Of a DNA stretch of 37,405 nt, positions 1-7,394 are shown in pieces. Location of the stretch: contig JBBPYR010000012.1 of the NCBI GenBank assembly GCA_038199755.1, forward strand, positions 1 to 37,405, read 5' to 3'. How positions within the stretch are numbered: the stretch's first letter is position 1; every line of letters begins with the position of its first letter. Made by a program: the position numbers and the translations under genes. This DNA is from JBBPYR01 sp038199755 (lineage in GTDB: Bacteria > Chloroflexota > Ktedonobacteria > Ktedonobacterales > Ktedonobacteraceae). The notes under the pieces are model-generated. The model was not told where the DNA came from, made no database searches, and was given only the letters and a program-made list of their open reading frames with translations.

Positions 1-165
1 AAAAAGGGGGTGGTATCCCCTGCACGGGCGACCCAAGGGTCCCCTCCCCGCCTCGTCCGCCTCCCCCGCCCCTACTGAAAAGCAGATCCTTTCGCTTAAC
101 TTCATGTCTATGGGGCGCGATACATCTCGCCCCTACGGGCTTGCAGCGCGCTTTGCTGCTGCTTT
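1..165. repeat. Dispersed intergenic repeat, left copy
   Basis: A G/C-rich non-coding block. Bases 77 to about 165 are matched, in inverted orientation, by the last 91 bases of the window (37315-37405) with only a few differences. Bases 11-32 (GGTATCCC, then GGGCGAC) recur in degenerate form at 3218-3239 and 4859-4880. It contains a short GGGGCG/CGCCCC inverted repeat. One reading frame gives 'MSMGRDTSRPYG', but this is repeat sequence, not a gene. It lies just downstream of the minus-strand membrane protein. I infer a multicopy chromosomal repeat; the number of copies cannot be known from one window. Confidence 0.8.
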
Positions 166-190
166 TGAGGGGCTGGGAAATGAGAATGTT

Positions 191-1177
191 TTATGCTTTA
201 GCGAGGTAGCGAGCGTGAAAGCCACGCCAGAGGGCGAAGGTGGACCAGATGATCGCGGTTGCCATCACAAAGTCCCCGACTCCAATGCTCATGCCGTGCC
301 CAAAGATGTGTGGTGCGTAGGTGGTGAGTAGTATGCCTTCAATGCCGATGGCTAGTAGGGCCACAATCATGGCTATGGTCATGATTGATGCGGGCCACAG
401 TGCCAAGCGCAGAACGCGTTCGCTGAGTTCGCTGCGAGCTATGGCGAGGCTGAGCGATATCGTCACTGTACCCACGAACAGCACGGCGAGGAGGGCATAG
501 ATGCCGCCATTGGGGTCGAAGCTCTTCGCCCAATATCCAGTGATGAGCAGGAGTGTTGCGACGATGAAGACGAGAGTCACGATCACAGAGAGCGCGATGA
601 GGGTCAGAATGTCGCGGCGTAAGGAGGCCAGTGCCTGTTTGATGGCGACGAAGATGATCGGTAGACCAGCGGCCAGGATCATCAGGAAGGCGATCTCACC
701 AGCGGTTCGGGCTACGCGGTAGAGCGTGTCCAACTCTGGGTGAGCCTGCGCGATGGGGTTCCATTGCGAGAGTGGGTCGATGACTCCTTGGAAATAGAGC
801 CAAGGGAAGCCGAAGAGGACAAAGGCGATAAAGATCATGATGATGGAACGACGTTGTGTGCGCAGCATTTGCAGAACCCTTTCATCTATGACTAATGTGT
901 GTTGCAACGCGTAGAGTTGCTCCGCCAGCATGCCACCGACGACATCGCCGAACAGAGGCAGCCAGAGGCGCAGGACTCCCCATGTGCCACGCTGTTGATA
1001 GGCGTCCTGGCAGCATTGGCGAAAGCTCTGGAGAATCGATGGTGCATACTCACGACAGAACTCTGCTGGTCCCAGCCAGAGCAACCATTGGTAGGCGCGA
1101 ATGGAAAAAGCGACAATCCAGGGCATAGGCTGGAAAGCTGGTAACGGTTGTGAAGGCTTTGCTGGTGGTTTTGTCAT
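191..1177 (-). CDS. Multi-pass membrane protein paired with PadR regulator
   Basis: A 328-residue integral membrane protein of unknown function. A soluble N-terminal part of about 110 residues, rich in aromatic residues, is followed by about six hydrophobic stretches (for example around IIMIFIAFVLFGFPW and LIALSVIVTLVFIVATLLL). I chose the ATG at 1177 because it overlaps the stop of the upstream padR-like gene as ATGA and has an AAGGG ribosome site about 6 bases before it; a TTG at 1210 would add 11 residues. Translational coupling suggests that the regulator controls this protein. Soluble-plus-membrane proteins next to PadR regulators are often permease-like or envelope proteins, but I see no ATPase partner or transport motif and assign no function. 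Confidence 0.85.
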   Translation of the reverse strand: MTKPPAKPSQPLPAFQPMPWIVAFSIRAYQWLLWLGPAEFCREYAPSILQSFRQCCQDAYQQRGTWGVLRLWLPLFGDVVGGMLAEQLYALQHTLVIDERVLQMLRTQRRSIIMIFIAFVLFGFPWLYFQGVIDPLSQWNPIAQAHPELDTLYRVARTAGEIAFLMILAAGLPIIFVAIKQALASLRRDILTLIALSVIVTLVFIVATLLLITGYWAKSFDPNGGIYALLAVLFVGTVTISLSLAIARSELSERVLRLALWPASIMTIAMIVALLAIGIEGILLTTYAPHIFGHGMSIGVGDFVMATAIIWSTFALWRGFHARYLAKA

Positions 1178-1563
1178 GCTGTACCCTTGAACGGTAGTTG
1201 TGGTTGCCAATTACCTAGTAGAGGCTTGGTGCGGGCAATGGCGATAGCTCTTTCTAGACGCTGTATCTCAGCTAGAGCAACCTGCTGGCCGAAGCTGGTC
1301 AGGCGATAGTAGCGTCTGCGTTCATCGTCCAACGCCGGGTCGGGGCGTTCGTCTGTCTCGACGATCAGGCGGTTATGCAGCATATTTTTGATGGAGCGGT
1401 ACAACGTCGTAGGGCCGATGCGTAATTTGCCCTGGGTGTTGGCCGCGATCTCCTGCATGATACTGTAGCCGTGTCGCTCGCCATCTGCCAGGGCGAGCAG
1501 AATGTGGAAGACTGCCGGGCTGAGTGGGAGCATCGTCTCTGGGTCCTGTTCCGTCAATGGCAT
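1174..1563 (-). CDS. PadR-family transcriptional regulator
   Basis: A 129-residue winged-helix regulator of the PadR family. The sequence shows the typical N-terminal core: LSPAVFHILLALADGERHGY, then a helix and RIGPTTLYRSIKNM, the recognition-helix region, followed by the wing (RRRYYRLTSFGQ) and a short C-terminal helix for dimerisation. It is the short PadR subtype. The start has GAGGAG about 9 bases upstream. Its stop overlaps the start of the membrane-protein gene (ATGA), so the two form one transcript from the promoter at 1597-1626. PadR proteins usually repress their own operon; the ligand cannot be told from sequence. Confidence 0.93.
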   Translation of the reverse strand: MPLTEQDPETMLPLSPAVFHILLALADGERHGYSIMQEIAANTQGKLRIGPTTLYRSIKNMLHNRLIVETDERPDPALDDERRRYYRLTSFGQQVALAEIQRLERAIAIARTKPLLGNWQPQLPFKGTA

Positions 1564-1596
1564 CGTGCGTCTCCTCGTTCATGTATTTCCATGTTA

Positions 1597-1626
1597 ACTA
1601 TAACCGATGTGGGTATATCATGTCAA
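1597..1626 (-). promoter_or_regulatory. Promoter of PadR/membrane-protein operon
   Basis: On the minus strand a consensus -35 TTGACA (1621-1626) and a -10 TATAGT (1597-1602) are separated by 18 bases, about 34 bases ahead of the start codon at 1563. The -10 lies in a short dyad-like stretch (GGTTATAGTTAAC), a plausible autorepressor site. Confidence 0.7.
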
Positions 1627-1762
1627 GCAAGCGGAGGGCGCGATAATGAAGGTGGGCGAAAAAATTGATAATCGTTAGCGGCTTGGCGTATGATGTGGGT
1701 GGTAAACGGGCGTGGGCTGCGTAGGCATACTATTTGTTTTTTGTGCAGAGAGGTGGTCGTCG

Positions 1763-2175
1763 ATGGCGTATCACAATAGCGGGGCCTCTTTGGGTCAAGA
1801 GGATGAGGGTTTTGACCTGGGCACGATTTTTATTGGTCGCCAGCAGCAGCTTGATCTATTTGAGATCTTTCTGCAGCGTTGGCAGCGGCGTTTGGCAGGG
1901 CTGGATGGCGATGATGCTCTGGTTACGGCGGCTCCCTCACCAAATAACAAGCTGCAAGGGTTGGTGGTGCTGCTGTATGGGCGCGGCGGTTTTGGCAAGA
2001 GTACACTGCTCAAGCATTATCGGGCTATGGCTTTGCAGGCAGTGCCACGGTTGTCCCCTCCTGATCTGCTTTGATACCTATGAGGAGGTTGACGCCGCTG
2101 TACTGGTTGGAGGGGGATAGGCCGGAGGTGTTTGTGCGGTATGCGAGGCCGTTGTTGGAGGAGTATGGGGTGTGA
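1763..2175 (+). pseudogene. Broken P-loop NTPase (AAA/NACHT-like) gene
   Basis: Remains of a P-loop NTPase gene. The ATG at 1763 has an AGAGGTGG ribosome site. The first frame reads an intact N-terminus with 'IFIGRQQQLDLF' and a clear Walker A motif GRGGFGKST (DNA about 1981-2001), then stops at 2074. A neighbouring frame over 2050-2120 continues with LLICFDTYEEVD, which looks like a Walker B strand, and stops. A third frame ends with LYWLEGDRPEVFVRYARP and a stop at 2175. All three frames are used in order, with most of the middle missing, so I read this as a gene with at least two frameshifts or deletions. Full-length relatives are large regulatory ATPases. The 104 residues of frame one might still be translated, but hardly as a working enzyme. 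Confidence 0.75.
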
Positions 2176-2194
2176 TTGGGGAGAAGGGGCCTAG

Positions 2195-2238
2195 AATAGG
2201 CATGAACCTTAGCAAATGATTTTAGGTTCATGCCTATT
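2195..2238. terminator. 15-bp perfect hairpin between convergent genes
   Basis: Arms 2195-2209 and 2224-2238 are exact reverse complements (15 bp) around a 14-base loop. It sits between the end of the NTPase pseudogene (+) and the end of the YbjQ-like gene (-), so it can serve both strands. No T-tract follows on either side. Confidence 0.75.
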
Positions 2239-2254
2239 TGCTGTTACTAATGGG

Positions 2255-3109
2255 TTAGTTGTCGAGGGAGAGGGTGAGCGTTGGTTTGGGCAGTGGGTGT
2301 TCGGTGGTGAGTGGGACGACGGCGGTGCCGAGGGTGAAGAATTCGATGACGTGCGATTCCCATTCGTAGTTGCTTTGACTGACGGTGACGCCGATGACAT
2401 TGGTGGCTTGTAGGGCCACACATTCGGCTTGCATGCGTTCCATTGCGAGTTCACGGGCTTCGTAGAGGCCCTGGGTGTAGGTGGCGATTTCGACGTTGCG
2501 CCCGATCTGTTTGTACCATTGCCCCATGCTTTGGTGTTCGACGTGGTAGACGCAGTTGCCCATGACCATGCCAACGGGGAGGTAGCCAGCTTGCAGGAGT
2601 GACCAGAAGTCCTGGCCGGAGAGGGCTGAGGTGAAGGGTCGCCGTTGGACGTTGCGATAGGATTGGCCGTTGCGGGCACGGATGGCGGTTCCCACGGCGA
2701 TGAATTCGGCAAGTTCTGTCTCCCAGTTTTGGTTGTTGATCTCCAGATGTACGCCGACGATACCGTCGGCACCTAGTATGTTGGCCTCTTCCACCATGCG
2801 GTTCATGGCGAGGGTGCGGGCGTTGTACATGGCCTGTGTGAGGATGCCGACTTCCTGGCTGACCTTCCAGTTAGTGACTTGCCAGCCGACGTGATAGATG
2901 GAGGTGCCCATTACGAGGCCGAGTGGCTCGAAACCAGCCTCGCGTGTGAGGATGAATTCACTGACACTGAGGTCGCTGGTGGCGAGGCCGCGATGGGTGG
3001 CGTCACCACGCATGGCGGCTAGGCGCGCCTGGGCTCGTTGTGATAATGGGCCGCTCTGTGAGGGTGCGGGTTGTCCGTATGGGTTCTGTGGAGGCATTTG
3101 TTGTGACAT
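2255..3109 (-). CDS. Protein with two tandem YbjQ-like (UPF0145) domains
   Basis: A 284-residue cytosolic protein. After a P/Q-rich N-terminus of about 40 residues come two copies of one domain, at about 48-150 and 163-270. Each opens with AGF/YxPxGxVMG and a YHV motif, has a helix of type YxARxLAMxRM, then a strand ending in W-E, and closes with FxxxGTAx. This layout matches the YbjQ/UPF0145 'heavy-metal-binding' domain, which forms pentamers in known structures; the true role of the family is uncertain. The two copies have diverged, so the duplication is old. The start has a strong AAGGGGAG site. It is transcribed alone, with the hairpin at 2195-2238 at its 3' end. Confidence 0.85.
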   Translation of the reverse strand: MSQQMPPQNPYGQPAPSQSGPLSQRAQARLAAMRGDATHRGLATSDLSVSEFILTREAGFEPLGLVMGTSIYHVGWQVTNWKVSQEVGILTQAMYNARTLAMNRMVEEANILGADGIVGVHLEINNQNWETELAEFIAVGTAIRARNGQSYRNVQRRPFTSALSGQDFWSLLQAGYLPVGMVMGNCVYHVEHQSMGQWYKQIGRNVEIATYTQGLYEARELAMERMQAECVALQATNVIGVTVSQSNYEWESHVIEFFTLGTAVVPLTTEHPLPKPTLTLSLDN

Positions 3110-3136
3110 TTGCTCCCCTTTCTTTCGATATGATTG

Positions 3137-3156
3137 CAGTAGGGATGTCCCTACTG
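3137..3156. repeat. GGGATG-type hairpin repeat
   Basis: A 9-bp perfect stem (CAGTAGGGA / TCCCTACTG) with a 2-base loop, 28 bases ahead of the start at 3109. The core AGGGATGTCCCTA recurs near 11611, and related GGGGATGC arms occur at 11641-11673, so it belongs to a dispersed hairpin family. It would lie in the 5' leader of the minus-strand gene. Confidence 0.6.
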
Positions 3157-3217
3157 ATGAGTTGTGGTTACTATAGCACTATAGCATACTAAGCAAGAGA
3201 TATGTTTTTAATGCATT

Positions 3218-3239
3218 TGGTATCCCCAGCAAGGGCGAC
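3218..3239. repeat. Short fragment of the dispersed repeat
   Basis: TGGTATCCCCAGCAAGGGCGAC closely matches bases 11-32 of the left-end repeat and 4859-4880. It lies in the intergenic region before the second PadR gene. Confidence 0.6.
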
Positions 3240-3246
3240 TCGCGAG

Positions 3247-3311
3247 TTGACAAACATACTATTTATGATTTACAATTATCATAGGTTACTAGTAACCTAT
3301 GATAATTGTAA
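3247..3311 (+). promoter_or_regulatory. PadR promoter with 42-bp palindromic operator
   Basis: A consensus -35 TTGACA (3247-3252) is followed after 18 bases by TACAAT (3271-3276). Bases 3270-3311 form a perfect 42-bp palindrome centred on GTTACTAGTAAC, which covers the -10 and the expected transcription start. That is the geometry expected for tight repression, most simply by the PadR protein encoded 40 bases downstream. As RNA it could also form a hairpin in the leader, but its place over the -10 favours an operator. Confidence 0.8.
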
Positions 3312-3350
3312 TCTATCCTGCTTTGTGCAGAGAGGGTTTGCGGAGGTGTG

Positions 3351-3884
3351 ATGTCGATCAAATATGCTATGTTGGGCTTTTTGAGCTGGAAGGCTTTTAC
3401 GGGCTATGAACTTAAAAAGCTGTTTGCGGAGTCGGCGACGTTGGGCTGGTCAGGCAATAGCAATCAAATTTACAAAACGCTGATCGAGCTACATCAGGAG
3501 GAACTGGTTTCGCTGGAGGTTCAACTTCAAGAAGTCCATCCAGCCCGCAAGGTCTATACCATTACCGAGAAGGGGTTGGCGGAGCTGAAGGGGTGGGTTC
3601 AATCGACTCCCGAACTGCCTGTACAGAAGAATTCATTTCTCACTCATTTTGCCTGGGCTGATCGGCTTGAAGCTGGGGAGATGGATGTCTTGCTTGCAAC
3701 GTATGAAGAGAAATTACGTGTGCAATTGTTGCTGTTTCGCGCTCGTGACCTGCGGAAAGAAGCTCCACAGAGGACGCCGCGTGAAATTGCTCTCTGGAAC
3801 ATGATTTCGGAAAACTGGCTTTCATTTTATGAGAACGAGCTTAGCTGGATTCACAAGGTGCGCGAAGAGCTTGTGAAGATGTAG
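3351..3884 (+). CDS. PadR-family transcriptional regulator (long type)
   Basis: A 177-residue PadR-family repressor. The N-terminal winged helix reads MSIKYAMLGFLSWKAFTGYE, with the recognition region around SNQIYKTLIELHQEELV and the wing around RKVYTITEKGLAELKGW. A C-terminal helical Vir-type domain (about residues 90-177) with the usual L/E/R heptads would make the dimer. The ATG at 3351 follows GGAGG by only 4 bases; a GTG at 3348 is the alternative. The gene is 20 bases ahead of the hydrolase and surely co-transcribed from the promoter at 3247. It probably represses both genes through the 42-bp palindrome and releases them on binding a small hydrophobic or phenolic ligand; the ligand part is inference from the family. 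Confidence 0.92.
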   Translation: MSIKYAMLGFLSWKAFTGYELKKLFAESATLGWSGNSNQIYKTLIELHQEELVSLEVQLQEVHPARKVYTITEKGLAELKGWVQSTPELPVQKNSFLTHFAWADRLEAGEMDVLLATYEEKLRVQLLLFRARDLRKEAPQRTPREIALWNMISENWLSFYENELSWIHKVREELVKM

Positions 3885-3904
3885 ATAGAACAGGAGGACA
3901 TGTT

Positions 3905-4774
3905 ATGAGTACCAAATCAATCTATAGAACGGTACTGGGCGAGAGAGCGGTGATGGCTTTCTATGATGCGGCCTTGCAGCACTGGCCTGCCCCCTATGAA
4001 ACACTGAATGTTGCCACATGCAATGGCAACACCTTCGTCATCGCGAACGGTCGGCAAGCTTCACCTCCGCTTGTACTGCTACACGGGGCAGGAGGAAATT
4101 CTGCGATGTGGGCGAGGGAGGTCACTTCATATAGTCGCTTCTATCGCACCTATGCGGTTGATCTGCTTGGCGAGGCTGGGCATAGCGCGGCGAATCGTCC
4201 TGCGTGGAACAGTCCAGCCTATGCTGAGTGGCTTGATGATGTGTTGAATGCTTTGAAGGTCGAGCGCGCTGTGCTGGTTGGCATTTCGCAAGGAGGCTGG
4301 GTTGCGCTGAAGTATACGATAGCGAAACCTGAGAGGGTTGAAAAACTGGTGCTGATCAGTCCTGGTGGTGTCATTCCTGATCGGGTGTCGTTTGTCTTGC
4401 GTGCGCTCTGCTATTCATTGCTTGGTCGGTGGGGTATCAGAATGATGGTGCAAATGCTGTATGCTGACCAACGAGTGTCGAAGGGTGTTGAAGAAATGAC
4501 TACCCTCCTGTTACGCAACTTTCGCACGCGCATGGGTATTCTGCCCATCTTCACCGACATGGAATTGCAGTGCTTGACGATGCCCACGTTGCTGCTGGGC
4601 GGGACAAAAGATGCGCTACGTGATATTGAGAAAATTGCGGCACGGTTGCGCAGGTTCGTGCCACAACTTGAAGTTATACTCCTACCGGGGGTTGGGCATG
4701 CAGTAGTAAGTACGACGGAGCATATCCTGCCGTTTTTGTTTCCCAACGAGGCGGGTGTGGATGTGAAGAATTGA
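3905..4774 (+). CDS. Alpha/beta-hydrolase fold enzyme
   Basis: A 289-residue serine hydrolase. The oxyanion-hole motif HGAGG lies at residues 60-64, the nucleophile elbow GISQGG puts the catalytic serine at 128, and the acid and base fit D236 (GGTKDAL) and H265 (GVGHAVV). A helical cap lies between about 155 and 215. The length is normal for carboxylesterases, epoxide hydrolase relatives and C-C bond hydrolases, so the substrate is open. The start has AGGAGG 7 bases upstream. It forms an operon with the PadR gene, which suggests that its substrate or a related compound is sensed by the regulator. Its last three codons lie inside the left arm of the 36-bp hairpin at 4765-4839. Confidence 0.9.
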   Translation: MSTKSIYRTVLGERAVMAFYDAALQHWPAPYETLNVATCNGNTFVIANGRQASPPLVLLHGAGGNSAMWAREVTSYSRFYRTYAVDLLGEAGHSAANRPAWNSPAYAEWLDDVLNALKVERAVLVGISQGGWVALKYTIAKPERVEKLVLISPGGVIPDRVSFVLRALCYSLLGRWGIRMMVQMLYADQRVSKGVEEMTTLLLRNFRTRMGILPIFTDMELQCLTMPTLLLGGTKDALRDIEKIAARLRRFVPQLEVILLPGVGHAVVSTTEHILPFLFPNEAGVDVKN

Positions 4775-4839
4775 TCTGATTGTGCATGATGACCGCAAAG
4801 AAGCTTTGCGGTCATCATGCACAATCAGATCAATTCTTC
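4765..4839. terminator. 36-bp perfect hairpin between convergent genes
   Basis: Arms 4765-4800 and 4804-4839 are exact reverse complements over 36 bases, with a 3-base loop (AAG). The left arm begins inside the last codons of the hydrolase gene. Downstream on the minus strand the alcohol dehydrogenase ends at 4880. No run of T follows on either strand. It is several times longer than a usual intrinsic terminator. Confidence 0.85.
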
Positions 4840-4858
4840 ACAAAAGCTTATATGCCAA

Positions 4859-4880
4859 TAGTATCCCAGACATGGGCGAC
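4859..4880. repeat. Short fragment of the dispersed repeat
   Basis: TAGTATCCCAGACATGGGCGAC is a degenerate match to bases 11-32 and 3218-3239. It touches the stop codon of the alcohol dehydrogenase. Confidence 0.5.
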
Positions 4881-6049
4881 TAAGGCTTTAGGATCACTTT
4901 GAGGCAGTCGTCTTCTTTGTGTTTGAAGATGTCGTAGCCGCGTGGTGCGTCATCGAGTTTCATGCGATGGGTGATGATGTAGGATGGGTCGATTTCGCCT
5001 TTTTCGATGCGTTCGAGGAGGGGGTGCAGGTAGCGTTGCATGTGCGTCTGCCCCATTTTGAAGGTGAGACCTTTGGCGAAGGCGGCTCCGAAAGGAAATT
5101 TGTCGAGGAAACCACCGTAGACGCCGGGAACAGAGACGGTACCACCCTTGCGGCATGCCTGAATTGCTTGGCGCAGCGCGTTGGGACGGTCAGTGTTTAG
5201 GCGTGTCTTCTGCTTGAAAGTGTCAATGCCTGAGATGATGTCGCTGCCATGCGCCTCAAGGCCGACTGCATCGATACAGGCGTCGGGACCACGACCGCCA
5301 GTGCGCTGTTTTAGCTCCTCCACGACATCGGTGCCCACGATGTTGATTACCTCGGCACCGCTTTGTTCCGCGGCTTTGCGCAGGCGTTCGGGTTCGCGAT
5401 CCATGGCGATGACGCGCTCGGCTCCGAGCAGGAAGGCACTTTTGATGGCGAATTGTCCTACAGGACCACAGCCCCAGATGGCTATGGTGTCGCCCGGCTG
5501 GATGTTGCAGTTCTCGGCGGCTTGATAGCCGGTCGGGAAGATGTCGGAGAGGAAAAGCACCTGCTCATCGGGCAAACCCGCAGGAATTTTGATGGGCCCC
5601 ACATCGGCGAAGGGCACACGGGCATACTCTGCCTGCCCACCTGCGTAGCCGCCGTACATGTGCGAATAGCCATAGAGTCCCGCCGCTGAGAAGCCGTACA
5701 TTTTTTCTGCCATCCATGCGTTGGGATTGGAGTTGTCGCAGAGGGAGAACATGCCCTTTTCACAGAAGAAGCAGCGGCCACAGGAGATGGTGAAGGGAAC
5801 GACGACGCGATCCCCTTTCTTCAGGTTTGTGACCTCTTTGCCAACCTCGACAACCTCGCCCATGAATTCGTGACCGAGGATGTCGCCCTTTTCCATAGAG
5901 GGAATGTAGCCATCATAGAGGTGCAGGTCTGAGCCGCAGATGGCTGTGGTTGTGATTTTGACGATGGCATCGCGTGGATTGCGAATCTCCGGGTCGGGCA
6001 CGTTTTTGACGCGCACGTCGTGTGTGCCATACCAACATAAGGCTTTCAT
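4880..6049 (-). CDS. Zinc-dependent alcohol dehydrogenase, formaldehyde-dehydrogenase-like
   Basis: A 389-residue medium-chain dehydrogenase. Catalytic zinc ligands fit C38 (ICGSD) and the GHE motif at H60-E61; the structural zinc site is the cysteine cluster C90, C93, C96 and C104. The nucleotide-binding Rossmann loop is GCGPVGQ, after which AMDREPERL suggests NAD binding by the aspartate. The long central insert (about residues 105-140) and the length of almost 390 place it near glutathione-independent formaldehyde dehydrogenase and similar enzymes rather than the short alcohol dehydrogenases; the substrate is not fixed by sequence. The start overlaps the stop of the SRPBCC gene (ATGA), so the two are coupled. 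Confidence 0.92.
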   Translation of the reverse strand: MKALCWYGTHDVRVKNVPDPEIRNPRDAIVKITTTAICGSDLHLYDGYIPSMEKGDILGHEFMGEVVEVGKEVTNLKKGDRVVVPFTISCGRCFFCEKGMFSLCDNSNPNAWMAEKMYGFSAAGLYGYSHMYGGYAGGQAEYARVPFADVGPIKIPAGLPDEQVLFLSDIFPTGYQAAENCNIQPGDTIAIWGCGPVGQFAIKSAFLLGAERVIAMDREPERLRKAAEQSGAEVINIVGTDVVEELKQRTGGRGPDACIDAVGLEAHGSDIISGIDTFKQKTRLNTDRPNALRQAIQACRKGGTVSVPGVYGGFLDKFPFGAAFAKGLTFKMGQTHMQRYLHPLLERIEKGEIDPSYIITHRMKLDDAPRGYDIFKHKEDDCLKVILKP

Positions 6050-6840
6050 CGCATATTCCCTTCTTTGCGGCCTTCACCTGTCGGCTGGCCTTGAATGCTA
6101 GCGACCTCGCCTGCTTCCAGCAGTTCTTTGAAGCGGCGCAGCGTTTCGAGGGCCTCGCGCTCTGGTATATGGGCCAAGATGCGTCCCAGGCTGCCCTTTA
6201 TGGAGCCGCTAAATTGCAGATAGTCGAGTTCAAGTGTCACAACGGTGCCGCGATCCCCTGTTGCTGGCTCGAAGCTGACTTTTCCAGCATTGGCAGTGAT
6301 GGGGCTACCATGAGCATGCCATGCGATGCTCTGTCCGGCCTGCTCTTGTAGTATCTCCGCGTCCCACGCGATTGTTTGTCCGCTGGGACTAGCGGCGATC
6401 CAGTGCGAGGTGCGCTCACCTGTTTTCGTGACCGTTTCGATGAAAGGCATGTAGCGTGGTGCATTTGTAACATCACGCCAAAAGTTGTAGAGGTCCTCAG
6501 GTGAGTGGTTGACGGTGATGCGTCGCTGTACGCGTATGCCACGTTGTCCCTCTAGCTGTGATTTGGTAGAGGGGCTTTTTTCAACGGTGGTGATGTCAAA
6601 CAACTGATAGAGGTAGCTATGCCCAGTTAGGCCGCGTTGAACCATGGCGATACCAACGGCACCCAGTCCGATACTGAGCCGATCCCGTCGTAACAGGCTG
6701 AAAAGTGAGAGGCCAGCACCGGTAAAGGCCGATAGCCAACGCTCGGTTTGACTGATATTTGTGCTTGTCCATGCGCGTACCGCAGGCTCATAATAAGCTT
6801 GTTCATTAGCTTGTGTAGTAGGTGTTTGTGTTGAAGACAT
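6046..6840 (-). CDS. DUF2892-like membrane segment fused to SRPBCC domain
   Basis: A 264-residue protein. Residues about 25-80 (SQTERWLSAFTGAGLSL and onwards) resemble the DUF2892/YgaP-type two-helix membrane segment. From about 95 to 240 comes an SRPBCC (START/polyketide-cyclase-like) fold with the typical VNHSPEDLYNFWRDVTNAP opening, a ligand-cavity domain. The ATG at 6838-6840 has a GAAGGGA site about 8 bases before; in-frame codons upstream to 7044 look non-coding. The family occurs next to zinc alcohol dehydrogenases in many soil bacteria, and here the two genes overlap by four bases. It may bind a hydrophobic substrate at the membrane; this is inference. Confidence 0.87.
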   Translation of the reverse strand: MSSTQTPTTQANEQAYYEPAVRAWTSTNISQTERWLSAFTGAGLSLFSLLRRDRLSIGLGAVGIAMVQRGLTGHSYLYQLFDITTVEKSPSTKSQLEGQRGIRVQRRITVNHSPEDLYNFWRDVTNAPRYMPFIETVTKTGERTSHWIAASPSGQTIAWDAEILQEQAGQSIAWHAHGSPITANAGKVSFEPATGDRGTVVTLELDYLQFSGSIKGSLGRILAHIPEREALETLRRFKELLEAGEVASIQGQPTGEGRKEGNMR

Positions 6841-7142
6841 ATGTATCCCTTCTTTGTACGTAGGCAGGTTCAACATAGATATCACGCATAAGGTATGAGA
6901 AGTGTTACTTGCTAAGCACGGCCAACTAGCTACCATAAGACGAAGTGCCTGTCTTGCATTGGTTAGTTGCCCATGCTTACAAAGGAATTGGTGAATTTTG
7001 CTATTTGATTGAAAATAATCACCAAAAAGACTTGCATTTTTCAAAATAGGGTGTTATTATTACCATGTGATTAACGAGATGTAGCAAGTTGATAGTAGAA
7101 ATTATATGAGAGCGAGAAGATATTACACGAGGGGAGAAGATT
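6841..7142. promoter_or_regulatory. Divergent intergenic region with plus-strand promoter
   Basis: About 300 bases without a gene between SRPBCC (-) and the envelope-stress cluster (+). On the plus strand TTGCAT (7032-7037) and TATTAT (7055-7060) are 17 bases apart, giving a start near 7067, some 75 bases before the first gene. The region around 6990-7060 is clearly AT-rich. I found no convincing minus-strand promoter. Confidence 0.55.
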
Positions 7143-7352
7143 ATGGGGCCATTAGGTTTACAGCAAGAAGAGCGCACACAGCATTGTCGGGAGTTGCTGC
7201 ACGAGGCAGAACAGCGACGTATGTTGGGCCAAGGTGAAGGTGGGCAGAGGGGTGAGCATCGACGCCATACGGTGGTGCGCCATGCTATCAGCCGTGTTGG
7301 TTCCTGGCTGGTGCTGCTGGGTACGAAGTTAGAGCGTGTTGAACCTGCATAA
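7143..7352 (+). CDS. Small basic protein leading the DUF4097 cluster
   Basis: A possible 69-residue protein rich in Q, E, R and H, with a hydrophobic patch near the C-terminus (SWLVLLGTKLE). I do not recognise a family. Support comes from a strong GAGGGGAG ribosome site 6-10 bases ahead of the ATG, its place right after the promoter at 7032-7060, and the same direction as the genes that follow 42 bases later. The C-terminal third (HAISRVGSWLVLLGTKLE) looks like an amphipathic helix that could touch the membrane. It could instead be a leader without function. Confidence 0.6.
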   Translation: MGPLGLQQEERTQHCRELLHEAEQRRMLGQGEGGQRGEHRRHTVVRHAISRVGSWLVLLGTKLERVEPA

Positions 7353-7394
7353 GGTAAAAAAATAGAGTGTAGGCTACAAGAGGAGTAGAACGTT

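Noticed and set aside
104..331. Open frame starting MSMGRDTSRPYG
   Set aside because: It arises from the dispersed repeat and runs antisense into the membrane-protein gene.
2209..2772. Minus-strand frame of 187 residues rich in P, S, T and N
   Set aside because: Out-of-frame shadow of the YbjQ-like gene; composition is not protein-like.
4765..4839. Long hairpins as MITE or insertion-sequence ends
   Set aside because: Arms of the different hairpins are unrelated and show no target-site duplication, and they keep a fixed place after gene ends.
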